DNA of 64,000 nucleotides from Desulfosarcina alkanivorans (GCF_009688945.1 NZ_AP021874.1:5704001-5768000), one strand, 5' to 3'. Counted from the first letter of the stretch, positions 17,854-26,787 are shown. The notes: generated by a model not told the origin, from the sequence alone. Made by a program: numbers and translations.

Positions 17854-19671
17854 CTATGCCGATTGGAACCGTTTCAATTTTCGGGCAATCGTTGACTGGT
17901 TGATCCCAAGCGCCGATGCGGCTTTGGCCTGGGTGCCATATTTGTCCAGGGCTTCGTTCAACAAGCGCCGTTCGACGGCAGCCATCACCTGGGGCAGGGT
18001 CTGGCCCGCTTCCATCATGCCAATACCACAGGCGATACGGGGCGGCAGACTCGATGTAAGGGCGGACGGCAGATCTTCGACATCGATTTGGGCAGACTCC
18101 GACATGACCACCAGCCGTTCGCAGATGTTCATCAATTCCCGTACATTTCCCGGGTAGTGATATGCCATCAGTGCGTCCATGGCCCGGCGGCTGAGCCGGG
18201 GCGGTTGACAGCCTTTTAATTTGTCGTTGAAATGTTTGATATAATGCTCAATAAGCGCGAGCTTGCAGGCTTCGCGCTCCCGAAGCGGCGGAATGGATAT
18301 GGGGATGACGTTCAGCCGATAAAACAGGTCCAGGCGAAACTGCCCCTGCGCAACCATCCGTTCAAGATCACGGTGGGTGGCACAGATCACCCGGACATTC
18401 AACGCCCGGGGCGTGGTGCCGCCGACCCTTGTCACCCGGCCGTCTTCTAAAAACCGCAGCAGTTTGGCCTGGGAGGCGATGGGCAGCTCCGCGACTTCAT
18501 CCAGGAAGAGGATGCCGCCGTCGGCCAGTTCAAAAAAACCGGGCTTGCCGTGTTGCGCCGCCCCGCTGAAAGCTCCTGCCTCATAGCCGAACAATTCGCT
18601 TTCCACCAGGGTTTCCGGGATCGCGCCGCAATTGACGATGATCATGGGGTTGTGGGCCCGGTCCGAATGCTGGTGGATCAGGTTGGCGGCCACCCCTTTG
18701 CCCGTTCCCGATTCTCCCAGCAGCAGGACCGTCGAGTCCACCTGGCTGACTTTGCGTGCCTGGCGCAGGGCCTTGACCATATTGGCGCTGCGGGCAATGA
18801 TCTGTCCCGATGCCAGTTCTTCGATCTGCATTTCCTGCATGCGCCGCTGGATCTGGTCATTTTTGGCCAGCTGCGTCTCGAGTTCTTCACGCAGGGTATC
18901 GATTTCGGTGATGTCCCGTTCGTTCACCACCACCCGGATGAGTTCGCCGGACCGGTTGAAAACCGGGTTCCCGGTCAATATCAATTTTTTTCCCGACCGC
19001 GTTTGCTGAAGAATGTGTTCGCGCCGGCGGCTCCGGGTCACCTTGAGCGTGACCGAATTGTCGATATAGCCTTCATCGACCAGCTCATGGATGTTGCGGC
19101 CGATGACATCCGCCGCCTTGACCATGTTGAGCCGCTCGGAGGCGGCATTGATGCGCAGGATGGTGCCGCTGCCGTCACAGATAAACAGACCGTCGTCGCT
19201 CGAAGAGATGATGGCATCCAGTTCCCGGCTCAGTTCCTGGTAGGCGATCATTTTCCGGGTGGTCTTTTCCAGTTCCGTGCGGTCTTCCAGTACACACAGC
19301 ACGCCGATGAAGGCATCCTTGAAAACCATGGGCGCCAATCGTGCCAGGTAGGAGCTCTCCCCGGCCTGCACCGTCAGGCCGCTCAAGGCCTTGCGGTCTT
19401 TGATGACCTGGCGCACCCGCGGCCAGAAATCCGGCAAGGTGTTGGGCAGCAGGCTGCCGGGAAAGAGCCCCAGGCTTTTCTGGACCCGCTGGTTGGAGAG
19501 GACCACCGTGCCCGAGGGGTCCAGTACAAAGATGGCATTTCCGGATGCGTCCAGCAGGGCCTTTGAAAACAGGCGCCAGTTGCGGGCGCTGTTGTCGTCG
19601 GTGCGGCTCGAAAACAACAGGGCGTTCAATTCAGATGGCGGCAGTGCCTTGTTCGGGGAAGCGGGTTTCAT
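17854..19671 (-). CDS. PAS-containing sigma-54-dependent transcriptional activator
   Basis: A 605-residue enhancer-binding protein: two PAS-like domains (about 35-130 and 150-260), the AAA+ domain (about 290-520) and a C-terminal DNA-binding helix-turn-helix (ALDKYGTQAKAASALGINQS). Walker A is GESGTGKG and Walker B ILFLDEVAEL. The sigma-54-contacting loop reads GAFSGA, a conservative change from GAFTGA. The HTH resembles TyrR-type proteins, which are often responsive to amino acids or amines. It is divergent from gabT, whose upstream region holds a good -24/-12 promoter and a palindrome also present behind this gene. It very likely activates the gabT-AOR-CoA-transferase unit. Confidence 0.92.
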   Translation of the reverse strand: MKPASPNKALPPSELNALLFSSRTDDNSARNWRLFSKALLDASGNAIFVLDPSGTVVLSNQRVQKSLGLFPGSLLPNTLPDFWPRVRQVIKDRKALSGLTVQAGESSYLARLAPMVFKDAFIGVLCVLEDRTELEKTTRKMIAYQELSRELDAIISSSDDGLFICDGSGTILRINAASERLNMVKAADVIGRNIHELVDEGYIDNSVTLKVTRSRRREHILQQTRSGKKLILTGNPVFNRSGELIRVVVNERDITEIDTLREELETQLAKNDQIQRRMQEMQIEELASGQIIARSANMVKALRQARKVSQVDSTVLLLGESGTGKGVAANLIHQHSDRAHNPMIIVNCGAIPETLVESELFGYEAGAFSGAAQHGKPGFFELADGGILFLDEVAELPIASQAKLLRFLEDGRVTRVGGTTPRALNVRVICATHRDLERMVAQGQFRLDLFYRLNVIPISIPPLREREACKLALIEHYIKHFNDKLKGCQPPRLSRRAMDALMAYHYPGNVRELMNICERLVVMSESAQIDVEDLPSALTSSLPPRIACGIGMMEAGQTLPQVMAAVERRLLNEALDKYGTQAKAASALGINQSTIARKLKRFQSA

Positions 19672-19700
19672 AAAGGATGCTTAAACATAAAACCCGATTA

Positions 19701-19716
19701 TATGCAATACTGCATA
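19701..19716. promoter_or_regulatory. Palindromic activator site, copy 2 (TATGCA-N4-TGCATA)
   Basis: TATGCA-ATAC-TGCATA, identical in arms and spacing to the site at 17756-17771. It is about 155 bases upstream of the gabT -24/-12 promoter, a usual distance for an upstream activating sequence of a sigma-54 activator, and 30 bases upstream of the activator gene, so autoregulation is also possible. Confidence 0.65.
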
Positions 19717-19857
19717 TTCTTTCCCGCCGGCGCCGTCGTTGGGCCTGCCGCTGTCCCAGCGACATTCTTTGAGTCACGATTCAAGGATATCGCAACAAAT
19801 TGATATCATGTTTAATTAGTGCATGGATAAACGGACGGTGGGTGCCCTCGAAACAGG

Positions 19858-19873
19858 TGGTATGGGCTTTGCT
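19858..19873 (+). promoter_or_regulatory. Sigma-54 (-24/-12) promoter of gabT
   Basis: TGGTATGGGCTTTGCT fits the consensus TGGCACG-N4-TTGCW: GG at 19859-19860, GC at 19871-19872 and exactly ten bases between. Transcription would start near 19884, about 80 bases before the gabT ATG. Confidence 0.7.
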
Positions 19874-19964
19874 ACGAGCACAAGGCATTGAGCAATCGGG
19901 CGAAGCGGATGTATGCTCCGCGCCTTTATCATTCTACCCATCATTCAACCAAGGAGCTGCCATT

Positions 19965-21269
19965 ATGCCAGGCAAAAACGATGCACTGCTCGAAAAACGT
20001 ATCCAGCACGTCCCCCAGGGACCTTTCAACACCACCAGCGCATTCATCCGGGAAGCCCACGGGGCGGTCATGGTGGATGTGGATGGTCGTGAACTGATCG
20101 ATTTCGCCGGCGGCATCGGTGTGAACAATGTGGGCCACTGCCACCCCAAGGTGGTGGCGGCGATCCGGGATCAGGCGGGAAAATGCATTCACACCTGCTT
20201 TCACGTGGCCATGTACGAGGCTTATGTGGATCTGGCCGAACAGCTCAATGACCTGGCACCCGGTGACTTCGCCAAAATGACCATGTTTGCCAACAGCGGT
20301 GCCGAGGCCGTGGAAAATGCCGTCAAGGTGGCCCGCTACGCCACCAAACGACCGGCGGTGATCTGTTTTGACAATGCCTTTCATGGCCGCACATTATTGA
20401 CCATGACCCTGACCAGCAAGGTCAAGCCTTACAAGTTCGGATACGGGCCTTATGCGCCGGAAGTGTATCGCATGCCCTATGCCTACTGCTATCGCTGTCC
20501 CTTCGGATTGAGCTATCCGGGCTGCGGGACGGCCTGCGCCGATTACCTGGAAGACTTTTTCATCAGTCATGTGGCCGCGGAACAGACGGCCGCCGTGATC
20601 GCCGAACCCATCCAGGGGGAGGGCGGATTCGTTACGCCGCCCCCCGAGTATTTCCCCAAACTGAAAGCCATCTGCGAAAAGTACGGCATCGCCCTGATTG
20701 TCGACGAGGTGCAGAGCGGCGCCGGCCGCACCGGAAAGTTTTTTGCCATCGACCATTGGGGGGTGGCGCCCGATATCATCACCATGGCCAAGAGCTTTGC
20801 CGGTGGCATGCCGCTGTCGGCGGTGATCGGCCGCACCGAGATGATGAATGCCTCCCATGTGGGCGGATTGGGCGGCACCTATGGCGGCAACCCCGTTTCA
20901 TGCCGGGCGGCGCTGGCCGTCATGGAGATCCTGCTCGAAGACGGCCTGATGGATCGGTCGGTGCAATTGGGTGAAACCCTGCGGGCGCGGTTTACGGCCC
21001 TGCAGGATCGTTACGAACTCATCGGAGAGGTGCGCGGCAAAGGCCCCATGCTGGCCATGGAACTGGTGGAGGACCGCGAAACCAAGAAACCGGCCACCGA
21101 CAAAGCCAAGGCACTGGTCAGCCGCTGTTTTGAAAAGGGGCTGGTGTTGCTTTCCTGCGGCAATTTCGGCAATGTCATCCGTACATTGATGCCCCTGGTC
21201 ATCACGGATGAACAGTTGGACAAGGGATTGTCGATTCTGGAAGAGAGCCTCGAGGAAATCAGTCGTTGA
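19965..21269 (+). CDS. gabT: 4-aminobutyrate aminotransferase
   Basis: A 434-residue class III PLP aminotransferase close to GabT: GGIGVNNVGHCHPKVVAAI, NSGAEAVENAVKVARYAT, AFHGRTLLTMTLTSKVKPYK, LIVDEVQSGAGRTGKFFAI and the PLP-lysine segment TMAKSFAGGMPLSAV at about residue 275. GabT converts GABA and 2-oxoglutarate to succinate semialdehyde and glutamate. ATG 19965 is chosen because it follows AAGGAG and starts the family's normal N-terminus; the frame extends upstream across the promoter. It lies in the orientation of a second AOR and CoA-transferase genes, which would take succinate semialdehyde further. Confidence 0.9.
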   Translation: MPGKNDALLEKRIQHVPQGPFNTTSAFIREAHGAVMVDVDGRELIDFAGGIGVNNVGHCHPKVVAAIRDQAGKCIHTCFHVAMYEAYVDLAEQLNDLAPGDFAKMTMFANSGAEAVENAVKVARYATKRPAVICFDNAFHGRTLLTMTLTSKVKPYKFGYGPYAPEVYRMPYAYCYRCPFGLSYPGCGTACADYLEDFFISHVAAEQTAAVIAEPIQGEGGFVTPPPEYFPKLKAICEKYGIALIVDEVQSGAGRTGKFFAIDHWGVAPDIITMAKSFAGGMPLSAVIGRTEMMNASHVGGLGGTYGGNPVSCRAALAVMEILLEDGLMDRSVQLGETLRARFTALQDRYELIGEVRGKGPMLAMELVEDRETKKPATDKAKALVSRCFEKGLVLLSCGNFGNVIRTLMPLVITDEQLDKGLSILEESLEEISR

Positions 21270-21331
21270 GCAACACTTGAGGAATGTATGACAGCACCGC
21301 AGCAGATTGCTGCCGGATTTTCTGGTGCGAC

Positions 21332-21436
21332 CCAATGTCAAAGGCCAAATGAAAAATGTCAAAAGAAGGTATGCTATCGATTTTAAAAGAGATCGGATAA
21401 TTTTCCTTCAATTGGCATTTTGGCTTTGACATTGGG
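21332..21436. repeat. Long inverted repeat between gabT and the second AOR gene
   Basis: CCAATGTCAAAGGCCAAATG (21332-21351) pairs with CATTTTGGCTTTGACATTGG (21416-21435), mismatched at only a couple of positions, across 64 bases that also contain smaller copies of AATGTCAAA. The structure is too large for a simple terminator and may be a REP-like or attenuating element within the operon. Confidence 0.6.
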
Positions 21437-21514
21437 CATTTTTATCAGTTGGTGCACCACGAGCAGACTGTTTCGTAAACGGTTATACGGGAAATCAACA
21501 CCGGGGGGAATAAA

Positions 21515-23275
21515 ATGCATGGATTTTTTAAACAGGCACTGACCGTCGATGTGAGCGACCGATCCTGCCAGGAAGAAGCGCTGGGGGACGATTACCTGCG
21601 CGCCGGCCTGGGCGGCAAGGGGCTGGGAACCCGGCTGCTGCTGGACCGCAATCCTGCCGGTGTCGATCCGTTTTCTCCTGACAATCATCTTGTACTGGCC
21701 CTGGGGCCGGCAACGGACAGCCCCATCCACGGTTCCTGTCGGCATGGCATGTTTTCCAAATCACCGCTGACCGGTCTTTACAGCGAATCATACGCCGGCG
21801 GCAGCGCGGCCATCGCCATGAGCCGGGCCGGATTCGATGCCTACATCATCAAGGGCGCCTCGGACCGTCCGCTGTGGCTGGAGATCACGGACCAGGGCGT
21901 CTTTTTCCACGAGGCGGAGGAGCTGTGGGGGCTGGACACATTCGAGACCGAGGCGGCCGTCCGCAAGCGGGTGGCCGCCAAATCTCCGGGGATCCTGGTA
22001 ATCGGCCCGGCGGGTGAGAACTGTGTCCGCTTTGCCGTTGTCAAAAACGACCGATGGCGGGTGTGCGGCCGCACCGGCATGGGGGCCGTGCTGGGTTCCA
22101 AAAAGATCAAGGCCGTCGTTTTCCACGGCAGCCAGAAGCGCCCCTTTGCCGATGCAGAAGGCCTCAAGGCGTATGCCAAAGCGAACCTGGCCCTGTACAA
22201 GGATCACCCCGTCACCCAGGCGTACCGCAACAACGGCACGCCCATGATGGTGGACATTCTCAACAAGGCCGGGGGGTTTCCCAGCCGCTACTGGTCACAG
22301 GGATCGGTCCCGCATGCTGAAAATATCAATGCCCAGAGTATCCGGGAGCGCTGCCAGCCCACCCCCAAGGCCTGCCGGACCTGTTTTCTGGCCTGCGGCA
22401 AAACGGTTCGCGTCCAGCAGGGACGCCACCAGGGACTGACGCTGGAAGGGCCGGAGTATGAGACCCTGTACGCATTCGGCGGCCTGTGCATGGTCGATCA
22501 GATCGAGGAGATCGTTTACCTGAATGACCTGTGCGACCGCCTGGGACTGGACACCATGAGTTCTGGGAATATGGCCGCCTTTGCCATCGAAGCCCGGCGA
22601 CGGGGGAAAATAGACCTGGAGATCGACTACAACCAGCCCGACACGATCGCTGCCCTGCTGAAGAAAATTGTCCTGCGTCAGGATGTGGGCGGGCTGCTGG
22701 CCGAAGGGATCCGGCCGGCCAGCGAAGAGCTGGGACTGGAGGACATGGCGGTCCACGTCAAGGGGCTGGAACCCTCCGGCTACGACCCCCGGGCCCTCAA
22801 AGGCATGGGGTTGGCTTACGCCGTGGCCGACCGGGGGGCCTGCCACCTGCGGACCACCTTTTACAAACCCGAGCTGAGCGGTCTCATCGATCCGGACCAG
22901 ATCGAGGACAAGGCGGCCATGTTCATTGATTTTGAAGACCGCTGTACGCTTTTCGACACCCTGATCGCCTGCCGTTTCTACCGGGATCTGTACCCCTGGG
23001 AAGAGATCGGCAAAATGATTGCCCTGACCACGGGGGAAACCATGGACAAGCCTGCCCTTCAGCGGTTGGCGGCCCGCGTCACCGACAGTGCCCGCCGCTT
23101 CAACCTGAGAGAAGGTCTGCAGGCAACGGACGACTGGCTGCCCAAACGCCTGCTGAATGAATCCCTGCCCGACGGGCGCCGGATGGCTTCGGGGGATCTG
23201 AGGCAGCTGGTTGACGACTATTACCGCCTGAGAGGATGGCGTGAAACGGGCCAACTTCAGGATGCGAGTGTTTAG
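21515..23275 (+). CDS. aor: Aldehyde:ferredoxin oxidoreductase, second copy
   Basis: A 586-residue AOR-family protein, clearly diverged from the first copy. It has GLGGKGLGTRLLLDRNP, CGRTGMGAVLGSKKIKAVV, the cluster ligands CRTCFLAC around residue 288-295 with a late Cys in TLFDTLIACRF, and the second-pterin segment LNDLCDRLGLDTMSSGNM. It oxidises an aldehyde to an acid with ferredoxin and a tungstopterin cofactor. Downstream of gabT and directly upstream of CoA-transferase genes, the likely substrate is succinate semialdehyde, giving succinate. This is inference from order; the family also takes acetaldehyde, benzaldehyde and other aldehydes. Confidence 0.9.
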   Translation: MHGFFKQALTVDVSDRSCQEEALGDDYLRAGLGGKGLGTRLLLDRNPAGVDPFSPDNHLVLALGPATDSPIHGSCRHGMFSKSPLTGLYSESYAGGSAAIAMSRAGFDAYIIKGASDRPLWLEITDQGVFFHEAEELWGLDTFETEAAVRKRVAAKSPGILVIGPAGENCVRFAVVKNDRWRVCGRTGMGAVLGSKKIKAVVFHGSQKRPFADAEGLKAYAKANLALYKDHPVTQAYRNNGTPMMVDILNKAGGFPSRYWSQGSVPHAENINAQSIRERCQPTPKACRTCFLACGKTVRVQQGRHQGLTLEGPEYETLYAFGGLCMVDQIEEIVYLNDLCDRLGLDTMSSGNMAAFAIEARRRGKIDLEIDYNQPDTIAALLKKIVLRQDVGGLLAEGIRPASEELGLEDMAVHVKGLEPSGYDPRALKGMGLAYAVADRGACHLRTTFYKPELSGLIDPDQIEDKAAMFIDFEDRCTLFDTLIACRFYRDLYPWEEIGKMIALTTGETMDKPALQRLAARVTDSARRFNLREGLQATDDWLPKRLLNESLPDGRRMASGDLRQLVDDYYRLRGWRETGQLQDASV

Positions 23276-23298
23276 CGCCTGCGACCCTGATCGAAAAG

Positions 23299-24294
23299 AT
23301 GATGGATCCTATTCCCATGAATGCAGACACCAGCAAGTTGATGACCATGTCGGACGCCGTCGCTCAATTCGTTCCCGACGGTGCCCATATTTCTATCGGC
23401 GGATTTACCATTAACCGGAACCCCATGGCGGCGGTGTATGAAATCATCCGCCAGAAAAAACGCGGCCTGCATCTCTATGCCCATTCCAACGGCCAGGGGG
23501 TCGATGAACTGATCGGGGCCGGCGCCGTGGACCGGCTGGAAATTGCCTATGGCGGCAGCGGGCGGTTTGCGTCCACCTGCATCCGTTTTCGCAAGGCGGT
23601 GGAAGCCGGGCGGCTGCTGGTCGAAGATTACACCAATTACCAGATGACCCTGCGGTTCATGGCCGGTGCCATGGGCGTGCCCTTTCTGCCGACCCGCTCT
23701 TCCTTGGGATCGGACATCGTCAACCGGTGGGGCTTTTCAGAAACCGCGCGCCAGTCGGACCCCCGCGTCCCCGATGCCAAGCTGGTGGTTATGGACAACC
23801 CGTTCGACGGCTGGTGCGACACCGACCGGGTGGTCCTGGTACCGGCGATCAACCCGGACGTCACCATCATTCACGTCCAAACCGCCGACCGCCAGGGAAC
23901 CGCCCGCATCGAGGGCCTGCCCTTTGCCGATGTGGAACAGGCCAAGGCGGCCAGGCACCTTATCGTCACCTGCGAATCGCTGGTTGAGGTGGACCGGCTG
24001 CGCCAGACGCCGGACCAGAACCAGATTCCTTTTTTCTGTGTGGACGCGGTGGTGCACGCCCCCATGGGCGCCTGGCCAACGGCCTGCTATCACCATTATG
24101 ACTACGACCCGACCCGCCTGCACCAATACCGGACGGCGGCCCTGGATGACCATCGCTACCAGGCCTATCTGGATACAGAAATTTTCTCAACGCGGAACCA
24201 TGAGGAGATGACGGCGCGTATCGACCCCGGTGGGCTGGAGGCCATCAAGGCCGACCCGCGAACCGGATATGCGGTGGGGCTGGATCGCCGCTGA
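23299..24294 (+). CDS. CoA-transferase subunit A (glutaconate CoA-transferase type)
   Basis: A 331-residue protein of family I CoA-transferase alpha subunits: FVPDGAHISIGGFTINRNPMA near the start, HSNGQGVDELIGAGAVDRLE, MGVPFLPTRSSLGSDIV and NPDVTIIHVQTADRQGTARIEG. It resembles GctA and the IpdA family. It starts 23 bases after the AOR stop and is probably cotranscribed; an alternative ATG is at 23317. With the following subunit it would move CoA between carboxylic acids, and succinate from the preceding enzyme is a reasonable acceptor. A copy of the dispersed palindromic element separates it from subunit B. Confidence 0.85.
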   Translation: MMDPIPMNADTSKLMTMSDAVAQFVPDGAHISIGGFTINRNPMAAVYEIIRQKKRGLHLYAHSNGQGVDELIGAGAVDRLEIAYGGSGRFASTCIRFRKAVEAGRLLVEDYTNYQMTLRFMAGAMGVPFLPTRSSLGSDIVNRWGFSETARQSDPRVPDAKLVVMDNPFDGWCDTDRVVLVPAINPDVTIIHVQTADRQGTARIEGLPFADVEQAKAARHLIVTCESLVEVDRLRQTPDQNQIPFFCVDAVVHAPMGAWPTACYHHYDYDPTRLHQYRTAALDDHRYQAYLDTEIFSTRNHEEMTARIDPGGLEAIKADPRTGYAVGLDRR

Positions 24295-24302
24295 AGTGTT
24301 CG

Positions 24303-24429
24303 TCCGGAAACGGCATCTTGCGGCCCGGTTCTGCGTTCTTGTCTTTTGGAAATCCTCGACGTAGCGCTGCTACGCCTCCGGTCTCAAAAACCCTGCAGCC
24401 CTGATCCGAACCGCAACCTGCCATTTCTG
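24303..24429 (-). repeat. Dispersed palindromic element, copy 2
   Basis: An element of about 127 bp in the 214-base gap between the two CoA-transferase genes. Terminal arms GAAACGG and CCATTTC pair imperfectly; the core CGTAGCGCTGCTACG is a perfect inverted repeat. It is inverted in the window relative to the other copies, but the host operon is also on the opposite strand, so its orientation relative to transcription is the same. Confidence 0.75.
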
Positions 24430-24508
24430 AATCGACACGGCTTTGTTTTTTTGATGGCAGGAAAAAATGCTGTCTGACGATTGACAACCGATAGAGAAGA
24501 AGGACCCC

Positions 24509-25285
24509 ATGACCACTGAGACGAACTATACCAGCAGAGAGATGATGGCCGTGGCCGCCGCCCGGGAAATCCGTGACGGCGATATCGTGTTTTGCGGTAC
24601 GGGCATTTCCATGCTGGCCGCCATGGCGGCCAAGCATATCAGCGCCCCCAACAGCGTCATATTTTTTGAAACCGGCGCCATTGATTCCCAGCTGGAAGAG
24701 GTGCCCCTGGCCGTGGGCGATTCCCGGGTGATGTTCGCCACGTCCGTCAACGGCGGCCTGGCCGAAGCCTTCGCCACCATGCAGAACCGCTTTACCGGCC
24801 GGCAGGTGGTGGGCATCATGGGCGCCGCCCAGATCGATATCTACGGGAACCTGAACTCCACCGTCATCGGCGACTACCACCACCCCACGGTGCGTTTTTC
24901 CGGAAGCGGCGGCGCCTGCGACGTGGCCTCCTTCGTCAGCCGCACCATCATCTTCATGCAGCACGCCAAACGCAAATTCGTTCCGCGGCTGGATTACCTG
25001 ACCAGCCCGGGGTGGCTCGACGGGCCCGGGGCCCGCGAAAAAGCCGGCCTGCCGGAGGGCGGTCCCGCCTGCGTGATTACCAACCTGGCCACCATGGGAT
25101 TCGACCCGGAGAGCAGGCAGATGTTCCTCAAGGGATGTTTCGAAGGGGTCAGCACGGATGAGGTGCTGGATAACATGGGGTTTGCCGTGGATGTCTCCCA
25201 GGCCACGCCGATCGCGCCGCCCTCGGCAGAAGAACTGTCCATTTTAAGGGAAAAGTGCGACCCCCAGCGGCTGATCCTGGGGTAG
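24509..25285 (+). CDS. CoA-transferase subunit B (glutaconate CoA-transferase type)
   Basis: A 258-residue beta subunit of a family I CoA-transferase. The catalytic glutamate is in SVIFFETGAIDSQLEEVP (about residue 54), where an acyl-glutamate and then a glutamyl-CoA thioester form during catalysis. Other family features are MGAAQIDIYGNLNSTVIG and GSGGACDVASFVSRTIIFM. The start follows AGAAGGA. It pairs with subunit A despite the intervening repeat. Substrates are not evident from sequence; context suggests activation of the acid made by the AOR. Confidence 0.85.
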   Translation: MTTETNYTSREMMAVAAAREIRDGDIVFCGTGISMLAAMAAKHISAPNSVIFFETGAIDSQLEEVPLAVGDSRVMFATSVNGGLAEAFATMQNRFTGRQVVGIMGAAQIDIYGNLNSTVIGDYHHPTVRFSGSGGACDVASFVSRTIIFMQHAKRKFVPRLDYLTSPGWLDGPGAREKAGLPEGGPACVITNLATMGFDPESRQMFLKGCFEGVSTDEVLDNMGFAVDVSQATPIAPPSAEELSILREKCDPQRLILG

Positions 25286-25352
25286 CTGCCGGGGGCAGGA
25301 CATAATTCCATTTCAGCGGCGCCTCGATCCGCTTCTCCCGGGACCATACCTT

Positions 25353-26525
25353 TTACCAGGCACCCGATTTCAATCGTCGCCACAGGGTGACCTCGCTGAC
25401 GCCGAGGATGCGGGCCGTTTCGCTGCGCTTGCCGCCGGTGGTCGCCATCACATGCCTGGCATAACGGGCTTCCACCTCCTTGAGCGACGGCAGGTCGGAC
25501 GTGATGGTATCCACCGTCGATTCGGCATCGTTTGCCCACGCCGGCGGCAGGTGGTCGGGCCGGATCCGTTCATCACCGGCCAGGATCAGCGCAAACTCCA
25601 TCCAGTTTTTCAATTCCCGCACATTGCCGTGCCAGGCATACCCATAGAGACATCGAACCGCCTCCTGAGACAGGCCCGGATGGCCGGGGTGGAATCGTCC
25701 AATGAAATGCTGCGCCAGCATGAGAATGTCCTGGCGCCGTTTGCGCAGGGGGGGGATTTCTATGGGAAAAACAGGTCGCGCCTGAACCCGCCGCTTTCTA
25801 TCCGCTGCTGCAACTTCTGATTGGTGGCGGCGACAATCCGGGCGGCGACCGGAATGTGCGTGAGCCCGCCAACCGGCCTGACCTCTCTTTCGTTCAGTAC
25901 CCGCAACAATTTGGCCTGCAGGTCCGGGCTGCGTTCACCGATCTCATCCAGAAAAAGCGTTCCCTCACCCGCTTCGACAAACAATCCGTCGTGATGGGTA
26001 TGGGCGCCGGTAAAGGCTCCCTTGACGTGTCCGAACAGTTCGCTTTCCAGCAGCGGCTGGGGCAGGGCCGCGCAGTTGACTGCCAGGAACCGGGCGTTGC
26101 GTGCCGACGAATTGCGATGGATAAATTGGGCGATCATCTCCTTGCCGACGCCGCTTTCCCCTAGTATCAGAACCGACGAGCGGGTGGGGGCCACTTTCCC
26201 GGCGAGGGTCATGACATGGTGCATTTCACGACTGCGATAGACGATTCCATCTTCGGCACCCGGCAGCGGCCGGTCCGGAATCGGTTCAAGGCCCGACCCA
26301 CTCGCTCGGGTGGGGGGCGACCCATGATCGCGCCGGGCCCGCAGCGAGATATCGGCCAGGTCGATGTTGTCCAGGGCATCCCGGGGGTAGGGCCGCAGCT
26401 GCCAGGCAAGATCCCCCCAATCGACTGCCCTGCGTCCTTCAAAAATGCAGTTCGGGTGCCCCATGGCCTGGCAATGGGTTTCGCGGACAATGACTTCCTC
26501 TCCCAGGGCGGCACTGGCGATGCCG
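25353..26525 (-). pseudogene. Decayed XylR/DmpR-like sigma-54 activator
   Basis: A remnant reading in order: the end of a V4R ligand domain (VIVRETHCQAMGHPNC), the AAA+ domain with Walker A GESGVGKE, GAFTGA and LFLDEIGE, then a lesion, then the rest of AAA+ and a C-terminal HTH (TARILGVSEVTLWRRLK). At 25760-25775 the frame shifts: GGFRRDLFFP is followed by a TAG, while a different frame continues IEIPPLRKRRQDILMLAQHF. Compared with intact relatives about five residues (the RLNVI region) are missing, so a small deletion caused it. The N-terminal sensor is gone: similarity stops near 26520 where a FadL fragment begins. Relatives control aromatic-compound degradation. Confidence 0.8.
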
Positions 26526-26529
26526 CTGT

Positions 26530-26787
26530 GATCAGAGCCCGATTCCCGATGGTACCTTCGACGTCCAGTGGCCGGATGCGGATAAGAAGACCTACTCGTT
26601 GGGCTTCGGCCTCAATTTGGGGCGGTTCATTGTGGATGGGGTGGTGCAGTACATCCGGACCGAGGTCGACCGGCAGATCGGAGGGGAGAGTGAAAATCTC
26701 AATCACACCTACGGGGGTTATCCGGTTTCGGTTGATGCGAAGGGTGAGTTGTGGGGGTACGGGTTAACCGTCAGCTATAATTTTTAG
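26530..26787 (+). pseudogene. 3' remnant of a FadL/TodX-type outer-membrane channel gene
   Basis: About 85 codons coding the C-terminus of an outer-membrane transport protein: DQSPIPDGTFDVQWPDADK, then SLGFGLNLGRFIVDGVVQY and the terminal strand GELWGYGLTVSYNF ending in Phe. FadL-family barrels import hydrophobic compounds such as fatty acids, toluene and other aromatics. The first roughly 350 residues are missing; upstream sequence is the minus-strand activator remnant, so a deletion or rearrangement joined the two near 26515-26530. A TTG at 26599 is the only in-frame start-like codon, without a ribosome site. Confidence 0.75.

Noticed and set aside
25760..25762. Stop codon inside the sigma-54 activator as a possible recoding site
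   Set aside because: It is TAG, the continuation is in a different frame, and conserved residues are missing, so a frameshifting deletion explains it.
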